Shown here: positions 47,729 to 58,200 of the stretch, in pieces | How positions within the stretch are numbered: position 1 is the first letter of the stretch | Layout of the letters: each line of letters starts with the position of its first letter | Assembly (NCBI RefSeq): GCF_000275865.1 | Contig: NZ_CM001555.1 | Coordinates: 124,001 to 188,000 of the forward strand | Direction of reading: 5' to 3' | Origin: Methanofollis liminatans DSM 4140 | GTDB taxonomy: Archaea; Halobacteriota; Methanomicrobia; Methanomicrobiales; Methanofollaceae | Length of the DNA stretch: 64,000 bases | Notes under the pieces: generated by a model | Told to the model about the DNA's origin: nothing | The model's database searches: none | Seen by the model: only the letters and a program-made list of their open reading frames with translations | Made by a program: the position numbers and the translations under genes

Positions 47729-49522
47729 ATGGTCTTATGTTATGAAAATTGGAATAATAGACTATTTAAATATTTTTTTAACGAAAATATGGCCTATCAA
47801 GAAGTTATCATATACGCAGACGCAGAGGTAATAACTAGAGTAGGCAGCCCAGAAGGGGATGTATCTGCCTTCCTCGACACGATAAAAAGTTGGAGTGGCT
47901 ACACTAACCGGAAATCTTTCTGCCAGAGGGCGCTGAGTACCTATAGAGCGTGGGAAAATAACCCTGAAAAGTTTTCCGAGCCACCATATTTCGCATACCT
48001 TGTATTTTTAATATACGCAGGCACCATCGAGGACCAAGAAGGACGTTCTTACTATCGAAAATTAAATACACTCTTAGATGACCTGGAAAGAGATAACCAT
48101 AGTCCCCCTTCTTTTAACCGAATGGAAACACTCTGGGAAGACCTGGACCGGTGGACGACACAGACTTGCAAGGGGAGGATTGGGAAGTTCACAAAAGTTG
48201 AAAGCCATTTTGTCCATGTAAGCAACCCCATATCGCAGTCCCTTCTATCGGAAGAAGACCGGAAGAAATTACCAAACATATTTTCGTGGGCAGCGATGTC
48301 CCCCGACACCCTCCCCTTAGAGGAGGAGGTGCGGCGTGCAATGGTGGACTATAATGGTCCAGGCGGGCTCAGTGCAAGGATCAGAAGGCTCCTTGAAAAA
48401 GTTGGAAAAAATAGGTCTGCTCTCAGTGAAAATGAAAATGCAGCATACATTTTAATGATGCGGCTTGTCTTTTCCGATCTCGTGAACTGGGACGGAAACA
48501 AGCCCTTAGACTTACAGGGTGGCCTGAGTTCCCGTGTGTGGATATGTATACGGGAGAAGGGGATCTTTACTTCCACAGGTGTTAGGGTCAGGTTACAGGG
48601 GGATAAATATTGTTCTTTCTATGATATTGATAGACTCTCTTTAAAGGTAGGTGACCAAGAGATTGACCTTTCATGTGAAGGTAGCCCGGGACATATCGGT
48701 TGGTCTAAGAGAGTGAACATTTGTCGAAACAATAATAAAAAAATGCTGGACACCCTCGAATTCCCTTCGATCTGGTCGGAGGGTGCGACTTTCATAGGAG
48801 ATAACGGAGAGTTCCTGGCCAGGCTACGGGGAGGTGATATACACATCTTCCGTGACGGTTCGGTGTGGAGTTTTGATGAGACGTGGGTTGAGGTAAACCG
48901 GCTAGAGAAAAATCATAGGCTCCTCATTGCATGTCGTGCTGAGGTCTCACGAAATGTTGAGAAGTGGGGGAGATCCTGCTGTCGAGCGTTCAAGGAGAGA
49001 CAGATATTGCAGTCTCTGACCGGGTGGATATTTTATGAAGTCGATGGCGTGGAAAAGGGTAATGAGGATATTTCCGGACTTTCAATCCCGGATTTTGCTA
49101 CTTCAAGACTTGAAGGGGGTTTAAAATTAAAAGATAAGAACAGGCATATCAAAAAGTACCTTCAGGGAGGACTTCCGGTACTCGTCCTGGAAGGGGGAGA
49201 TGGGGATGAGGTCGGTGTGCTCAGGACAGAAAATGGAGATCTAGTCCTCCAGAAAATGCCCGGAGAGGGGGATAGGTGGCTCTTACCGCAAGACATACCT
49301 GTGGGGACTCTTCTGAGGATCGAGATTGGCAGGTACGATGAAGATGGGATGTTCAGAAAAGTAGCCTATTCCCATACGATCACTGTCGAGCCGATTAAAA
49401 TAAAAAAGACTATACACAGTGTCTGGAGAGATTCCATTGGGGAAGTTGTCGACGACAAAGCGAACAACAGGCCGGTGATAAATGGCTACTCCATCCGAGA
49501 GGCCCAGGAGAGGGTGGACTAA
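47729..49522 (+). CDS. Uncharacterised protein A of candidate defence operon
   Basis: A 597-residue soluble protein with no domain that I can name. The N-terminal ~200 residues are helical (SYYRKLNTLLDDLERD), the middle (~270-400) is rich in short beta strands with Gly/Asp turns, and the C-terminus is mixed. There are no signal peptide, P-loop or Cys clusters. An A/T-rich box TCTATAATAAATAAAT precedes the frame; the ATG at 47789 (MAYQEVIIYADAEV) may be the real start since the box lies very close to 47729. It is followed without gap by gene B. Codon usage is AT-richer than in the core genes, suggesting transfer. Confidence 0.72.
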   Translation: MVLCYENWNNRLFKYFFNENMAYQEVIIYADAEVITRVGSPEGDVSAFLDTIKSWSGYTNRKSFCQRALSTYRAWENNPEKFSEPPYFAYLVFLIYAGTIEDQEGRSYYRKLNTLLDDLERDNHSPPSFNRMETLWEDLDRWTTQTCKGRIGKFTKVESHFVHVSNPISQSLLSEEDRKKLPNIFSWAAMSPDTLPLEEEVRRAMVDYNGPGGLSARIRRLLEKVGKNRSALSENENAAYILMMRLVFSDLVNWDGNKPLDLQGGLSSRVWICIREKGIFTSTGVRVRLQGDKYCSFYDIDRLSLKVGDQEIDLSCEGSPGHIGWSKRVNICRNNNKKMLDTLEFPSIWSEGATFIGDNGEFLARLRGGDIHIFRDGSVWSFDETWVEVNRLEKNHRLLIACRAEVSRNVEKWGRSCCRAFKERQILQSLTGWIFYEVDGVEKGNEDISGLSIPDFATSRLEGGLKLKDKNRHIKKYLQGGLPVLVLEGGDGDEVGVLRTENGDLVLQKMPGEGDRWLLPQDIPVGTLLRIEIGRYDEDGMFRKVAYSHTITVEPIKIKKTIHSVWRDSIGEVVDDKANNRPVINGYSIREAQERVD

Positions 49523-51124
49523 GTGAAGTGCACGGGTTGGGAATCAGCGGTTGGACAACCAGCCCTCTCCCTTACAGTGAATACCCTAACAGGTACAAAG
49601 GTATCAGGGCCTGAAGTTGAGGCGTGGTTTAGAGGTATCCGGGGTAGCAGTCTTTCTCTCTATTATAAAGGCGTGGCATACTTCAGGGTTACAAACTATC
49701 CCGAAAAAGGCTGGGAGTGTTTCCAGAGGGCACTCGACTCCGGGTTGACAGGACCGCAGGCGTGTCTATTAAAGGCCGAAAGAGTGGTGCGAGAACGTGG
49801 CTCCAGTCAGAGTATAGAATATCTGATGGACACTCTCAAGGCATGTGAAACACCCGAAGAAAAGGAGGCAATAAACGGTAAACTTGGCTATTTTTTCTAT
49901 TCTTCAGGGAAATATAAGGATGCGGTAGAACACTACGAGGTTGCAAGGAATATAAACTCTAGACTGGAGTGGCTCAATAATTTAGGGTGTTGCTATCTCA
50001 AATTAGGGGATGTAGAGGCAGGAAGGAGGTTTTTAAAGAGAGCAGCACAGTTGGCTCCATACAATGACAGGATCCAGAACAATAAATTACACTTGGATCT
50101 ATTGTGCGGGGGCAGACAGACGCTCTCAAAATCCATCGCTTCCTTTATGAGTTCAGGAGCCCTCGATAAGGGTCAGAAAGAGAAGTTTATATCCTTGGTT
50201 TCCTTGGCCTCAGAGATGGGTCAGATATCTGATGAGGTAAAAGAAGAGTATCTGTTACTTGCCGATCTGGCTTCAGGTAACGTCGAAAAGGCCATCATCG
50301 GTCTTACTGAGAAGAGAGAAGGATTCAAAGGTCTTGGAGAGGGGGTCGAGGCCGGAGTGTTCTCTATACTCTATAACTATGTCTGTACGGACTGGCCAGA
50401 TAGGTATTCTCAGGGGCTGAGGTGTGCGATACTCAATACCTGCAGTAGGCAGACTGTCCTAGATGGGCTGCAAAAAAATGCCATAGAAACAGAGGGTGAT
50501 CAGTGCATCGCCCTGAAATTTGTTTTGAGGGCGTTTGTACATGACATTTCGGTAGAACAAAATACAGACATCTTGAAAGACCTAACACAGGCGCTCGAAC
50601 ACGACTGTGAGGGACTTATAAGAATTGCTGAGGCTGATAGCGGTGTACGAAATTTAATACACCAGGTGGGCACGTCACTACACTGGGCGCACATCGGAAT
50701 AGAAAAGACCGACGCTGCAATGTGTGATTACTGTAGAGATGATGGCTTCAATGAAATAGACCCCAATAAATCATATTTTGAGAGTCCCATAATTTTTTAC
50801 AAAAATGCTCTCTTGATTTTCCCTCAAGATCTTGCCCTCTTGGAGGGATATGCTGACCTCTTAAAGGCTATCCGGTCCATAAGCAGTCTCCCGGAGGCAA
50901 TAGAGTTATATCAACGAATCATACAATTAGACTCCACCAAGGCTCAAAAAATCAATGAAAAAATAAATAATTCTCAAAGTTCTTTAAAGGGGTTACTAGA
51001 GTCAACTGATAGAAAAAAATATAGAGATAACAAAAAAAGAATAATTCTATTGACGGAAAGAGAAAAGAAGAGATTTATAGAAAAAGAGAAAGAGAGGGCC
51101 AGAAAAAAGAGATGGAGAAAATGA
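49523..51124 (+). CDS. TPR-repeat protein B of candidate defence operon
   Basis: A 533-residue helical protein with tetratricopeptide-like repeats in ~50-200 (YYKGVAYFRVTNYPEKGWEC, LGYFFYSSGKYKDAVEHYE, LGCCYLKLGDVEAGRRFLKR) and again at ~420-460. The last ~45 residues are a very basic coiled segment (REKKRFIEKEKERARKKRWRK), likely nucleic-acid or partner binding. GTG start immediately after the stop of gene A, and its end overlaps gene C by up to 13 bp. TPR proteins in defence operons often serve as scaffolds or sensors; the role here is inference. Confidence 0.75.
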   Translation: MKCTGWESAVGQPALSLTVNTLTGTKVSGPEVEAWFRGIRGSSLSLYYKGVAYFRVTNYPEKGWECFQRALDSGLTGPQACLLKAERVVRERGSSQSIEYLMDTLKACETPEEKEAINGKLGYFFYSSGKYKDAVEHYEVARNINSRLEWLNNLGCCYLKLGDVEAGRRFLKRAAQLAPYNDRIQNNKLHLDLLCGGRQTLSKSIASFMSSGALDKGQKEKFISLVSLASEMGQISDEVKEEYLLLADLASGNVEKAIIGLTEKREGFKGLGEGVEAGVFSILYNYVCTDWPDRYSQGLRCAILNTCSRQTVLDGLQKNAIETEGDQCIALKFVLRAFVHDISVEQNTDILKDLTQALEHDCEGLIRIAEADSGVRNLIHQVGTSLHWAHIGIEKTDAAMCDYCRDDGFNEIDPNKSYFESPIIFYKNALLIFPQDLALLEGYADLLKAIRSISSLPEAIELYQRIIQLDSTKAQKINEKINNSQSSLKGLLESTDRKKYRDNKKRIILLTEREKKRFIEKEKERARKKRWRK

Positions 51125-52164
51125 TCCCCGAAACGATTCCGGAACAAGAAAAATTTCTGTACTACCTGAGCGCCCTTGGCACCGTCGATAAGTCTGTGTT
51201 CCGACAGTGGTTCGGGGAGTTGTGCCTCCGCTCCGATGCAAAGGAAGATCTCAATATCAGTTTCCTGGAAAACCGGTATATCCGAGTGATGCAGTCACTC
51301 GGGCATATCGATGATAGTGGGGGGAAACTCTGGGTCTGCCCCCCTGTTTTGTCTTTTATACGGAAGGATCCGAAACCTATCGCTCTCTTAAGCGGGGCAT
51401 GTGACAGCGATCTTATATCAACATTGGACCACATCATCAGTACAGAGTTCCCACAGGGTGAGGTGCTCTGTGTCAAGCAAAGCCAATGCGTAAGCAGTGA
51501 CACTGTTCTGTTGTTCCCCGACGCTTTTTTTATAAAAAATATTGGCCCAGATGACCTCAGAGATGTTGCGAGGGCACTCGGTGCCGGTCTCCAGACTGAA
51601 GAAGCACCCCCGTCGATAGTATCTTTAGCGGGTGGTATAGACCAGATGAGCCAGCGCCTTGAGTGGAGAAAATATAGAGAGGACGAACCAATAAACTCTA
51701 TAAACCGTGTTTTCTCTCCCCATTTGCTCCACTTCACGGGGGATAGGGAAGATGGGAGAGACTATAGACTTGTCGAGTACAGGTTCAACTACTTATACGA
51801 GTACTGGATATGGGACGACACGGAAAAAGGGGCGGTCGTGCAAAGGGACTGGGGGAGGTATATGGCCCTCAATGCTGAGGGTGTAGACGTCCTCATCTAT
51901 GACGAGGACGCGGGTTCGCTCGCTGTTCCGACGAATGTCCCCCTACCGGTCAACCTCGCAAGGGCGGTGACGGCGTGTTCTGGCCTTGTGCCGTATGAGG
52001 TCTGGTCAGGAGACCTCAGGGGCCTGGGCCTCCACGCAAATAATGTACCTTTTGATGTCTATTTCGGTGTCCCTAAAGACGTAGGTGTGAGTGTCGCAGA
52101 GAAACTTGGCCAGAGGCTGGTTACAGTCGGGGGGGTCTTTCAGCCAGAACTCTGCACCCTTTAG
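51121..52164 (+). CDS. Uncharacterised protein C of candidate defence operon
   Basis: A ~347-residue protein without a recognised domain. The first ~90 residues (FLYYLSALGTVDKSVFRQWF...RYIRVMQSLGHIDDSGGKLWV) look like a winged-helix DNA-binding fold. The rest is mixed alpha/beta, with conserved-looking aromatic patches (YRFNYLYEYWIWDD). The ATG at 51121 overlaps the end of gene B by four bases (ATGA); the one at 51112 is an alternative. It converges on the giant helicase gene with 62 bp between the stops. Confidence 0.7.
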   Translation: MIPETIPEQEKFLYYLSALGTVDKSVFRQWFGELCLRSDAKEDLNISFLENRYIRVMQSLGHIDDSGGKLWVCPPVLSFIRKDPKPIALLSGACDSDLISTLDHIISTEFPQGEVLCVKQSQCVSSDTVLLFPDAFFIKNIGPDDLRDVARALGAGLQTEEAPPSIVSLAGGIDQMSQRLEWRKYREDEPINSINRVFSPHLLHFTGDREDGRDYRLVEYRFNYLYEYWIWDDTEKGAVVQRDWGRYMALNAEGVDVLIYDEDAGSLAVPTNVPLPVNLARAVTACSGLVPYEVWSGDLRGLGLHANNVPFDVYFGVPKDVGVSVAEKLGQRLVTVGGVFQPELCTL

Positions 52165-52226
52165 GAACTATTGTGCAGAGTTTAGCACCACCCTATCTCT
52201 TGCCTCAATGTCTCCATACTTTCCTA

Positions 52227-55200
52227 TTATTCCCCACCAGAAAGAACTCTTTCCAGACACCATGTTGGGCGCCGAACAAGGTTAAATGTGTCAATTGAAA
52301 TAATGGGATTTCTTTCGCCGATTTTTGCGTGGAGTCGTGCTTTAGCCGTCGATAGTAGACTGTCACCAGGTGTATTGAAGTCCCATAAGGGATGGCAAAT
52401 AATGATACCCATTTTTGAACCTGCACACTCTAGACAAATTACTGGGAGGCCGTATTCTGTGTTGTGGTCGAAAAATAAGGCCTGCCCTCCATTATCCCCT
52501 GCACTGTGCTCGATCATTCGAGAGAATGTCCGGGCTTCTCTGTCTGCATTATCAGGCCATCCCTTCAGTTCAGGGTATGTAAAATTTCCATCTAGACCAC
52601 AACGGTAATTCAGATCCCCCATAAGACGAAGGTAAGCTAGACCAAGTCTCCAGTCGAGAAGGCCGTGGTAGGGCATGTTTCTGTAGTTCATTATGCAACG
52701 ATAACATGCTGTTGTACATGGAGGCTTACCATCACCTCCGAATATATGTTCATCCGACAAGATAGAACCCATGAATGTTTCATTTCTGGGATTGGTGGAG
52801 AGTATATTGGGCAGCACCCTCTCCTTCCAGTTGTTGTACAACCACAAGCTGAACCCAGAGCCGTTGGGTAGTTTGTCTGCTATGACAACCTGCCCTACAT
52901 TTTCCTCTCCGGATATAGGTGAAGGTATGCTCATTGGCTGGATACGACAGATGTCCAGTTCTTCAGGGTCGATGTCGAGCATGTCCCCCACCACACTCCT
53001 TATGATAAATGCAGAGGAATATAGAGCAGATCTGGTTGTTTCCGTTGATGAAAGTGGATTTACTAGTATTCCTGATGGCTTTTGCTGAATATTATACCTG
53101 AAAATATCTGTTACTTTTCTTGAAGCGATTGCTATTTTTCGTACCTCTTCTTCACCACCGCTTTCGATTTTCCCCATAATATACTGGGATATGGCATCTT
53201 TATCCCTGACGCGATCATTTTGTTGGTCTTCAGCAATCCACTGTTTTGCACGAATCTTGGACTCGTAGTACCTTTTGGATTTTCTGTCGTATTGATAGCA
53301 TTTAGATGGGACATACGACCCTGCAAACAGTTTTGGATGAATTCCAATCCGGTTATCATTGATCTTCCAGACAGGGACTCTTTCACTGAATGAAACCTTC
53401 CAGTTCTCGTTTCCTCTCTCTTTAGGGGAGGTGGATCGGTGTTCAGCAATGGTTAATGATGTCCTGTTGAAGACGTTGTCTTCAACAATGTCATGCCCTC
53501 TCCATAAATCCGTACGAAAACCAGCAGGTACTGCGACCCAGTAGGCTTCGATCTCTTCTGGCCTGGCCTGATGGCAGAATGGGCACTCTTCTGCATCGTG
53601 AAGAGGTTTTTTTAACAATATTTTGACTCCTCCACATCTGCGGCACCGTTGAATCCATCGTATAAACTTCAAGGGATCGTTTTCCTGGCCGGCAGGTTTC
53701 CATACAGCCCATTTATTCTCAAAAGATTTCCTGAGGGGTACAGAAAAGCCGATTGAGGTATATACTGCCTTATCCTTTGTCTTCTGGGCGCCCGGAGCGA
53801 ACTCCGTAACTGCAAGGTCGAGGCTGCGTGATATTGAGTATGGCTCAGTCCTTTTTGATTCTTTGTCGGGGAGGCCGTGCATGAGCACTCGCTCGTCTGT
53901 AGGCATTCCGTACATTGGCAAGATCGCCATCTCCGCAAGCCTCTGTGCTAGACCCTCACCAATGATGTCATCCCTTTCAAGGGCTTTATCCAGTTGTTCT
54001 GGCAGTACCCTTGTCACATAATCCCGGAGGTGGGCTACTTTTTTTTCTGCCTTTTTCTGTGGGGTGCTGGGGTCAACAAATGCCATTATTATCTGTTCTC
54101 GGGCACTTTTTCCAGCATCACCCATGAGCCACTCTCGTACTTTTTCATGGACACGCCGATCTTTCGCTCCCTCTTCTATGCCCTGGAAAAGTACAGATGT
54201 GCCAAACTCTCCGTGAATGTCGCCGCCTCCAGGGCAGTCTTTTTTCGTGACGCCTGCATATTTAAACGCCAACCGGAGTGCCTCTTTTGCGACGAGACGA
54301 TCCAGTATGCTTTCATTCTCGTCTTCTTTCATCGAGAGAAATGGCATGGGGGGCTTGCTGCCCGTCATATATGAAGGATCAGAGTAATGATACTCGTCGT
54401 GACTCCTGCCACCTCGGCAGAGGGTGAGGACAAAAGAATATGCCTGCCCCCTCCTTCCTACCCTGCCAGCCCTCTGTTGATAATTAAACCGCTCGGGCGG
54501 CATGTTTGCAAGAACTACTGCCCTGAGAGTACCGATGTCGACACCCACTTCCATCGTCGTCGTCACACTGAGGGCATCTATTTCTTGTGCTTTCTTTTTT
54601 TCCTGTTTCTCTCCCCCAGGGCACTCAACAAAGATTCCTCGGAACTGCCTCTGGCGCTGTGCCGGGTTATCAGTTTGACCGGTGAGTTCTTCACAATGAA
54701 GACGAATCAACCTTTCATGCTGGTCTGTTGATCCTTCCTGCCAAAAACTATGCGAATAGTAGTTTCTCTTCCGGATTTCATTACACTCCAAAGAAGGATC
54801 CCCGGACAATGGTGACAGACATTCAGTACATATTCCAGCAGAGGGATGGAGGTGCGGCCATTTGCAGTTTGGACAGATCCATACAGGTGTGTTACTTTTT
54901 GTGGGGACGATGACTACCTCACCTATGTTAACAATCAAGTTTGGATGCCCGCATCTAGCGAGGAATTCAATTATTGAGTTCCCAACAACTTCGGGATTTG
55001 TGCCCCACATTTCAGCCAATTTTCCGAGAAAATTTTTGATCTTTTTTGAGGTAATGGATCGATAGTCTGGAAATTCTGTGACGTTGAAATCGGATGCATC
55101 ATATCTGTAGGTGTCGCCCAGTATCCGTATCATCGAATCACAGGCCTGCTGAAATACTTCTGGTTTGCAATTGCACTGAGACCCATAGTATTCAAGTGCT

Positions 55201-58200
55201 AACCTATAGACCTCAGAATAGGGCTGACCCTGACAACCTTCAAGACACTCTTCAAATCTTTCAATGCTGATGGCTGTTGGGAGAGCTTTTACGAAGCCAA
55301 GGCCTGAAGACTCCAGGCTGTAGAACAATTTAGGGAACAAAAAGTTGCTTATCCCCTTGTAAAGATCATTTATTATCTTTACTCGTGCTTTTTTCTTGTC
55401 ATCGTCATCGGTGGGCAACCACTTGCCAGTCTCCATATCAAATAGATCGTACCAAGTGAAATAGCGAACAATATTGATCGTTTTACCTTCCGGGAAATTC
55501 TGTTCGGTCTTAACTTCTATCTCTTGCTCTGAAAACCGTGTGCCACCAGGGGAGACACCCAGTTGAACAAATCTCTCTACTAGATATCCCGGTGAGTCAC
55601 CCAGACCTTTTTTGACCGCAGCAGGTCTGGCAACAAGATCATATATGGGGACTGGTGGCAGGCCATTATCCATAGGTTCAAAAAACATTAACCTGCTTTG
55701 GGCAGATGAATACTCCTTTCTCAGTATATCAAGATCATCAGGATCAAGATCGGGGTTGTCTTTAATCTGCTTGCTCGTCCGTCTTACATCTTTTACAATC
55801 TGCAGGATGTCTGGAGAATAGAGATTTATATAGTCGCTTGTTTTTTGGGAAAACTGGCTCTTTGAAAATTCATGTATCTTATCCTTGTTTTTTGTTTTGG
55901 TGAGATCTTGTAGGTGCGTCCTGATCTCATCTATGAGATACTCTTTGCCTTCGGCTACGACCAATATCTCTCTGAACAAAATTTCCCTGATGAGTTGTTT
56001 GTACTGCTCCTGCTCGATGCCGGCAGCGGTCGTTGCCGCCTCTTCCCTGCTGTCTGAGAACACAACGACCTTTCTCTCTTCAGCTGGCAGGAGGGAGAAG
56101 AGTTCCTTCGTGAGCGTCTGTGTAAATTTTGAGAAACCTGTCCTGAACCCGCGGATAGGGGAGGAAATATATCTTTTTTTGAGGTAGTTCGCCCCACACT
56201 CTGCACAGACTGTTGGAAGTGCGCGGAGAGTTTCTGCCTTTTCAGGCCCTCCAACCATTGTAAGGATATCACGGAAAGAACCCCGATTTTCTATCCCAAT
56301 CTCATAAATATACCCCTCAAACCATTTTTCTGGGGATAATCCAGGGTCCTCGCGAGAAAATTCCCCTGTTGAATAGTTCATCCATGTGTGTCTCCAGTGT
56401 CCCATCAATAACTGATCATCAAAATGCCTATCCTGTTTTTCCCACAGTTCCCAGTTGCTGCTGGCTATTCCTTCTAAAAACGATCTATTTTTTGGTTTGG
56501 GATAAAATATGCCATATTCCCGATAATTTCTCAGATTGACCTGGACATCAATACTTCTTTCAGGTATTCCTGAAAGTTCAGGGTCTAACGGCAAGAGTTC
56601 TTTTGTATCTTTGTTGTTCAGAAGCCTGTAGCCACCAAGATATACTGCACCGCACCGTTCGCAACGCAATAGTTCAAGTACGCGGGAACCACTGTCGCCC
56701 GGCGTAAGGTAGCAGGGATGGGAAAAAAGTTCACCGACCGGCCGCTCCTCACCGCTGGAGATGCTTCCATTACTTGTCGGCTCCGTAGATGCCCAGAGGC
56801 CATCCAAGTTCCTGAAAAACCAGTGGAAACGGAATAATGGTAGGATGTTTTCGTCTATTTCAGGGGAGTTTCCGATAAATCCGCTGAGATCCTGATTGTC
56901 TGGATCTTTATACCCATCACATAAACCACGGGCGATAAAGAGTCCCCGAACAGCCTGTTCATTATATGGTTGAGCAAAGATTCGCTCTCCAAATGTTTCT
57001 ATCGATTCTGCCTGGAAGCCTCCGGACTCTTTGTTGTAGAGTGCAGAGAGTAGCCTCTCCCTGATGTTGAGCTCTTTTGAACGGAACAGCACCGTCAGGG
57101 CTGCAGCGGCAGAGCCAGTGTTAGGATTATAGGGATAGCCCAACGCATGGGCTAGTTCGACTGCTGTGCGTCTGCAGGCTTCATCTGTATTGGAGGGGCT
57201 GCTACCGTATCTCTCATAGTCCTCTGCAAGGCACTCAAAGGCATGGGCAAGCCTATTCCACTCCATATCTGTGAGTCCTTCAGAGGATCCTGTCGTCTGC
57301 TCAAGAGCGCCCTCTATGACTTCAAATTTTTCCGCAGGCGCCCCAAACATCTGATGAAGGAACTCTTTTGCACTCAAACCTATGTTTCCATCCTCCTCCA
57401 GGGATGCGCTGGACCCAAGGATCCGTAACTGGTCACTATCAGGCGTGAGCCCAAGGCGGTAGAGGAGGAGCCGAAGGAGGTAGGCAACTTCAGTCCCTGC
57501 CGTCCCACGGTAAAGATGAATCTCATCGAGCACCAGATGAAATAGTCTTTCCTTACCTGAATCACGCCCCTCTTTGAGCCAGTCCCGTGTTTTATCAAAG
57601 ATACCAGACTCCTCACCACGCATCATCATGATGCTGAGCATCGAAAAGTTCGTTATCAGGATATCTGGGGGATGTTCTTGCATGTCCCAGCGGGATCTCA
57701 TCTCTGCACCATTGAGATTTTGAAAAAAGAATGAGGCCTCTTTTTTTGCGTCTCTTAGTGTAGGGCTATCCTGGGTAGAGGCACTCTTGGAAAATAATTT
57801 TGCTCTGTCCGAGGCGTCTTCAAATTCTCTTAATTTTTTCCGGAGTTCACCTGACTTATATTTTAGCCCGATTGTATCCATTGATCTCCGATCACCGGTA
57901 ACAGGCGTGACCCCGGTATAACGGCCAAAATAGAAACGATTCCCATTTCTGTGTTTATTGAGCCATTCGAGCGCACTTTCAGAGTCTAACGCCTTGCGCA
58001 ATCGGACAAGTTGGTCTTCAACAAGGGCATTCATAGGATAGAGTATCATGGCTCGCACTGCAGCAGGCCGTGTTTCATTAATCCTCTGAGGGATCCACTG
58101 ACTTTTATGTTGCCAATAATCGTCCTGATGCTCACGCTTTTTCCGAGGTCTAGACCAGGTTTCTGCGTCCGAAGACTCTTTCACTAAATAGGCGAATATC

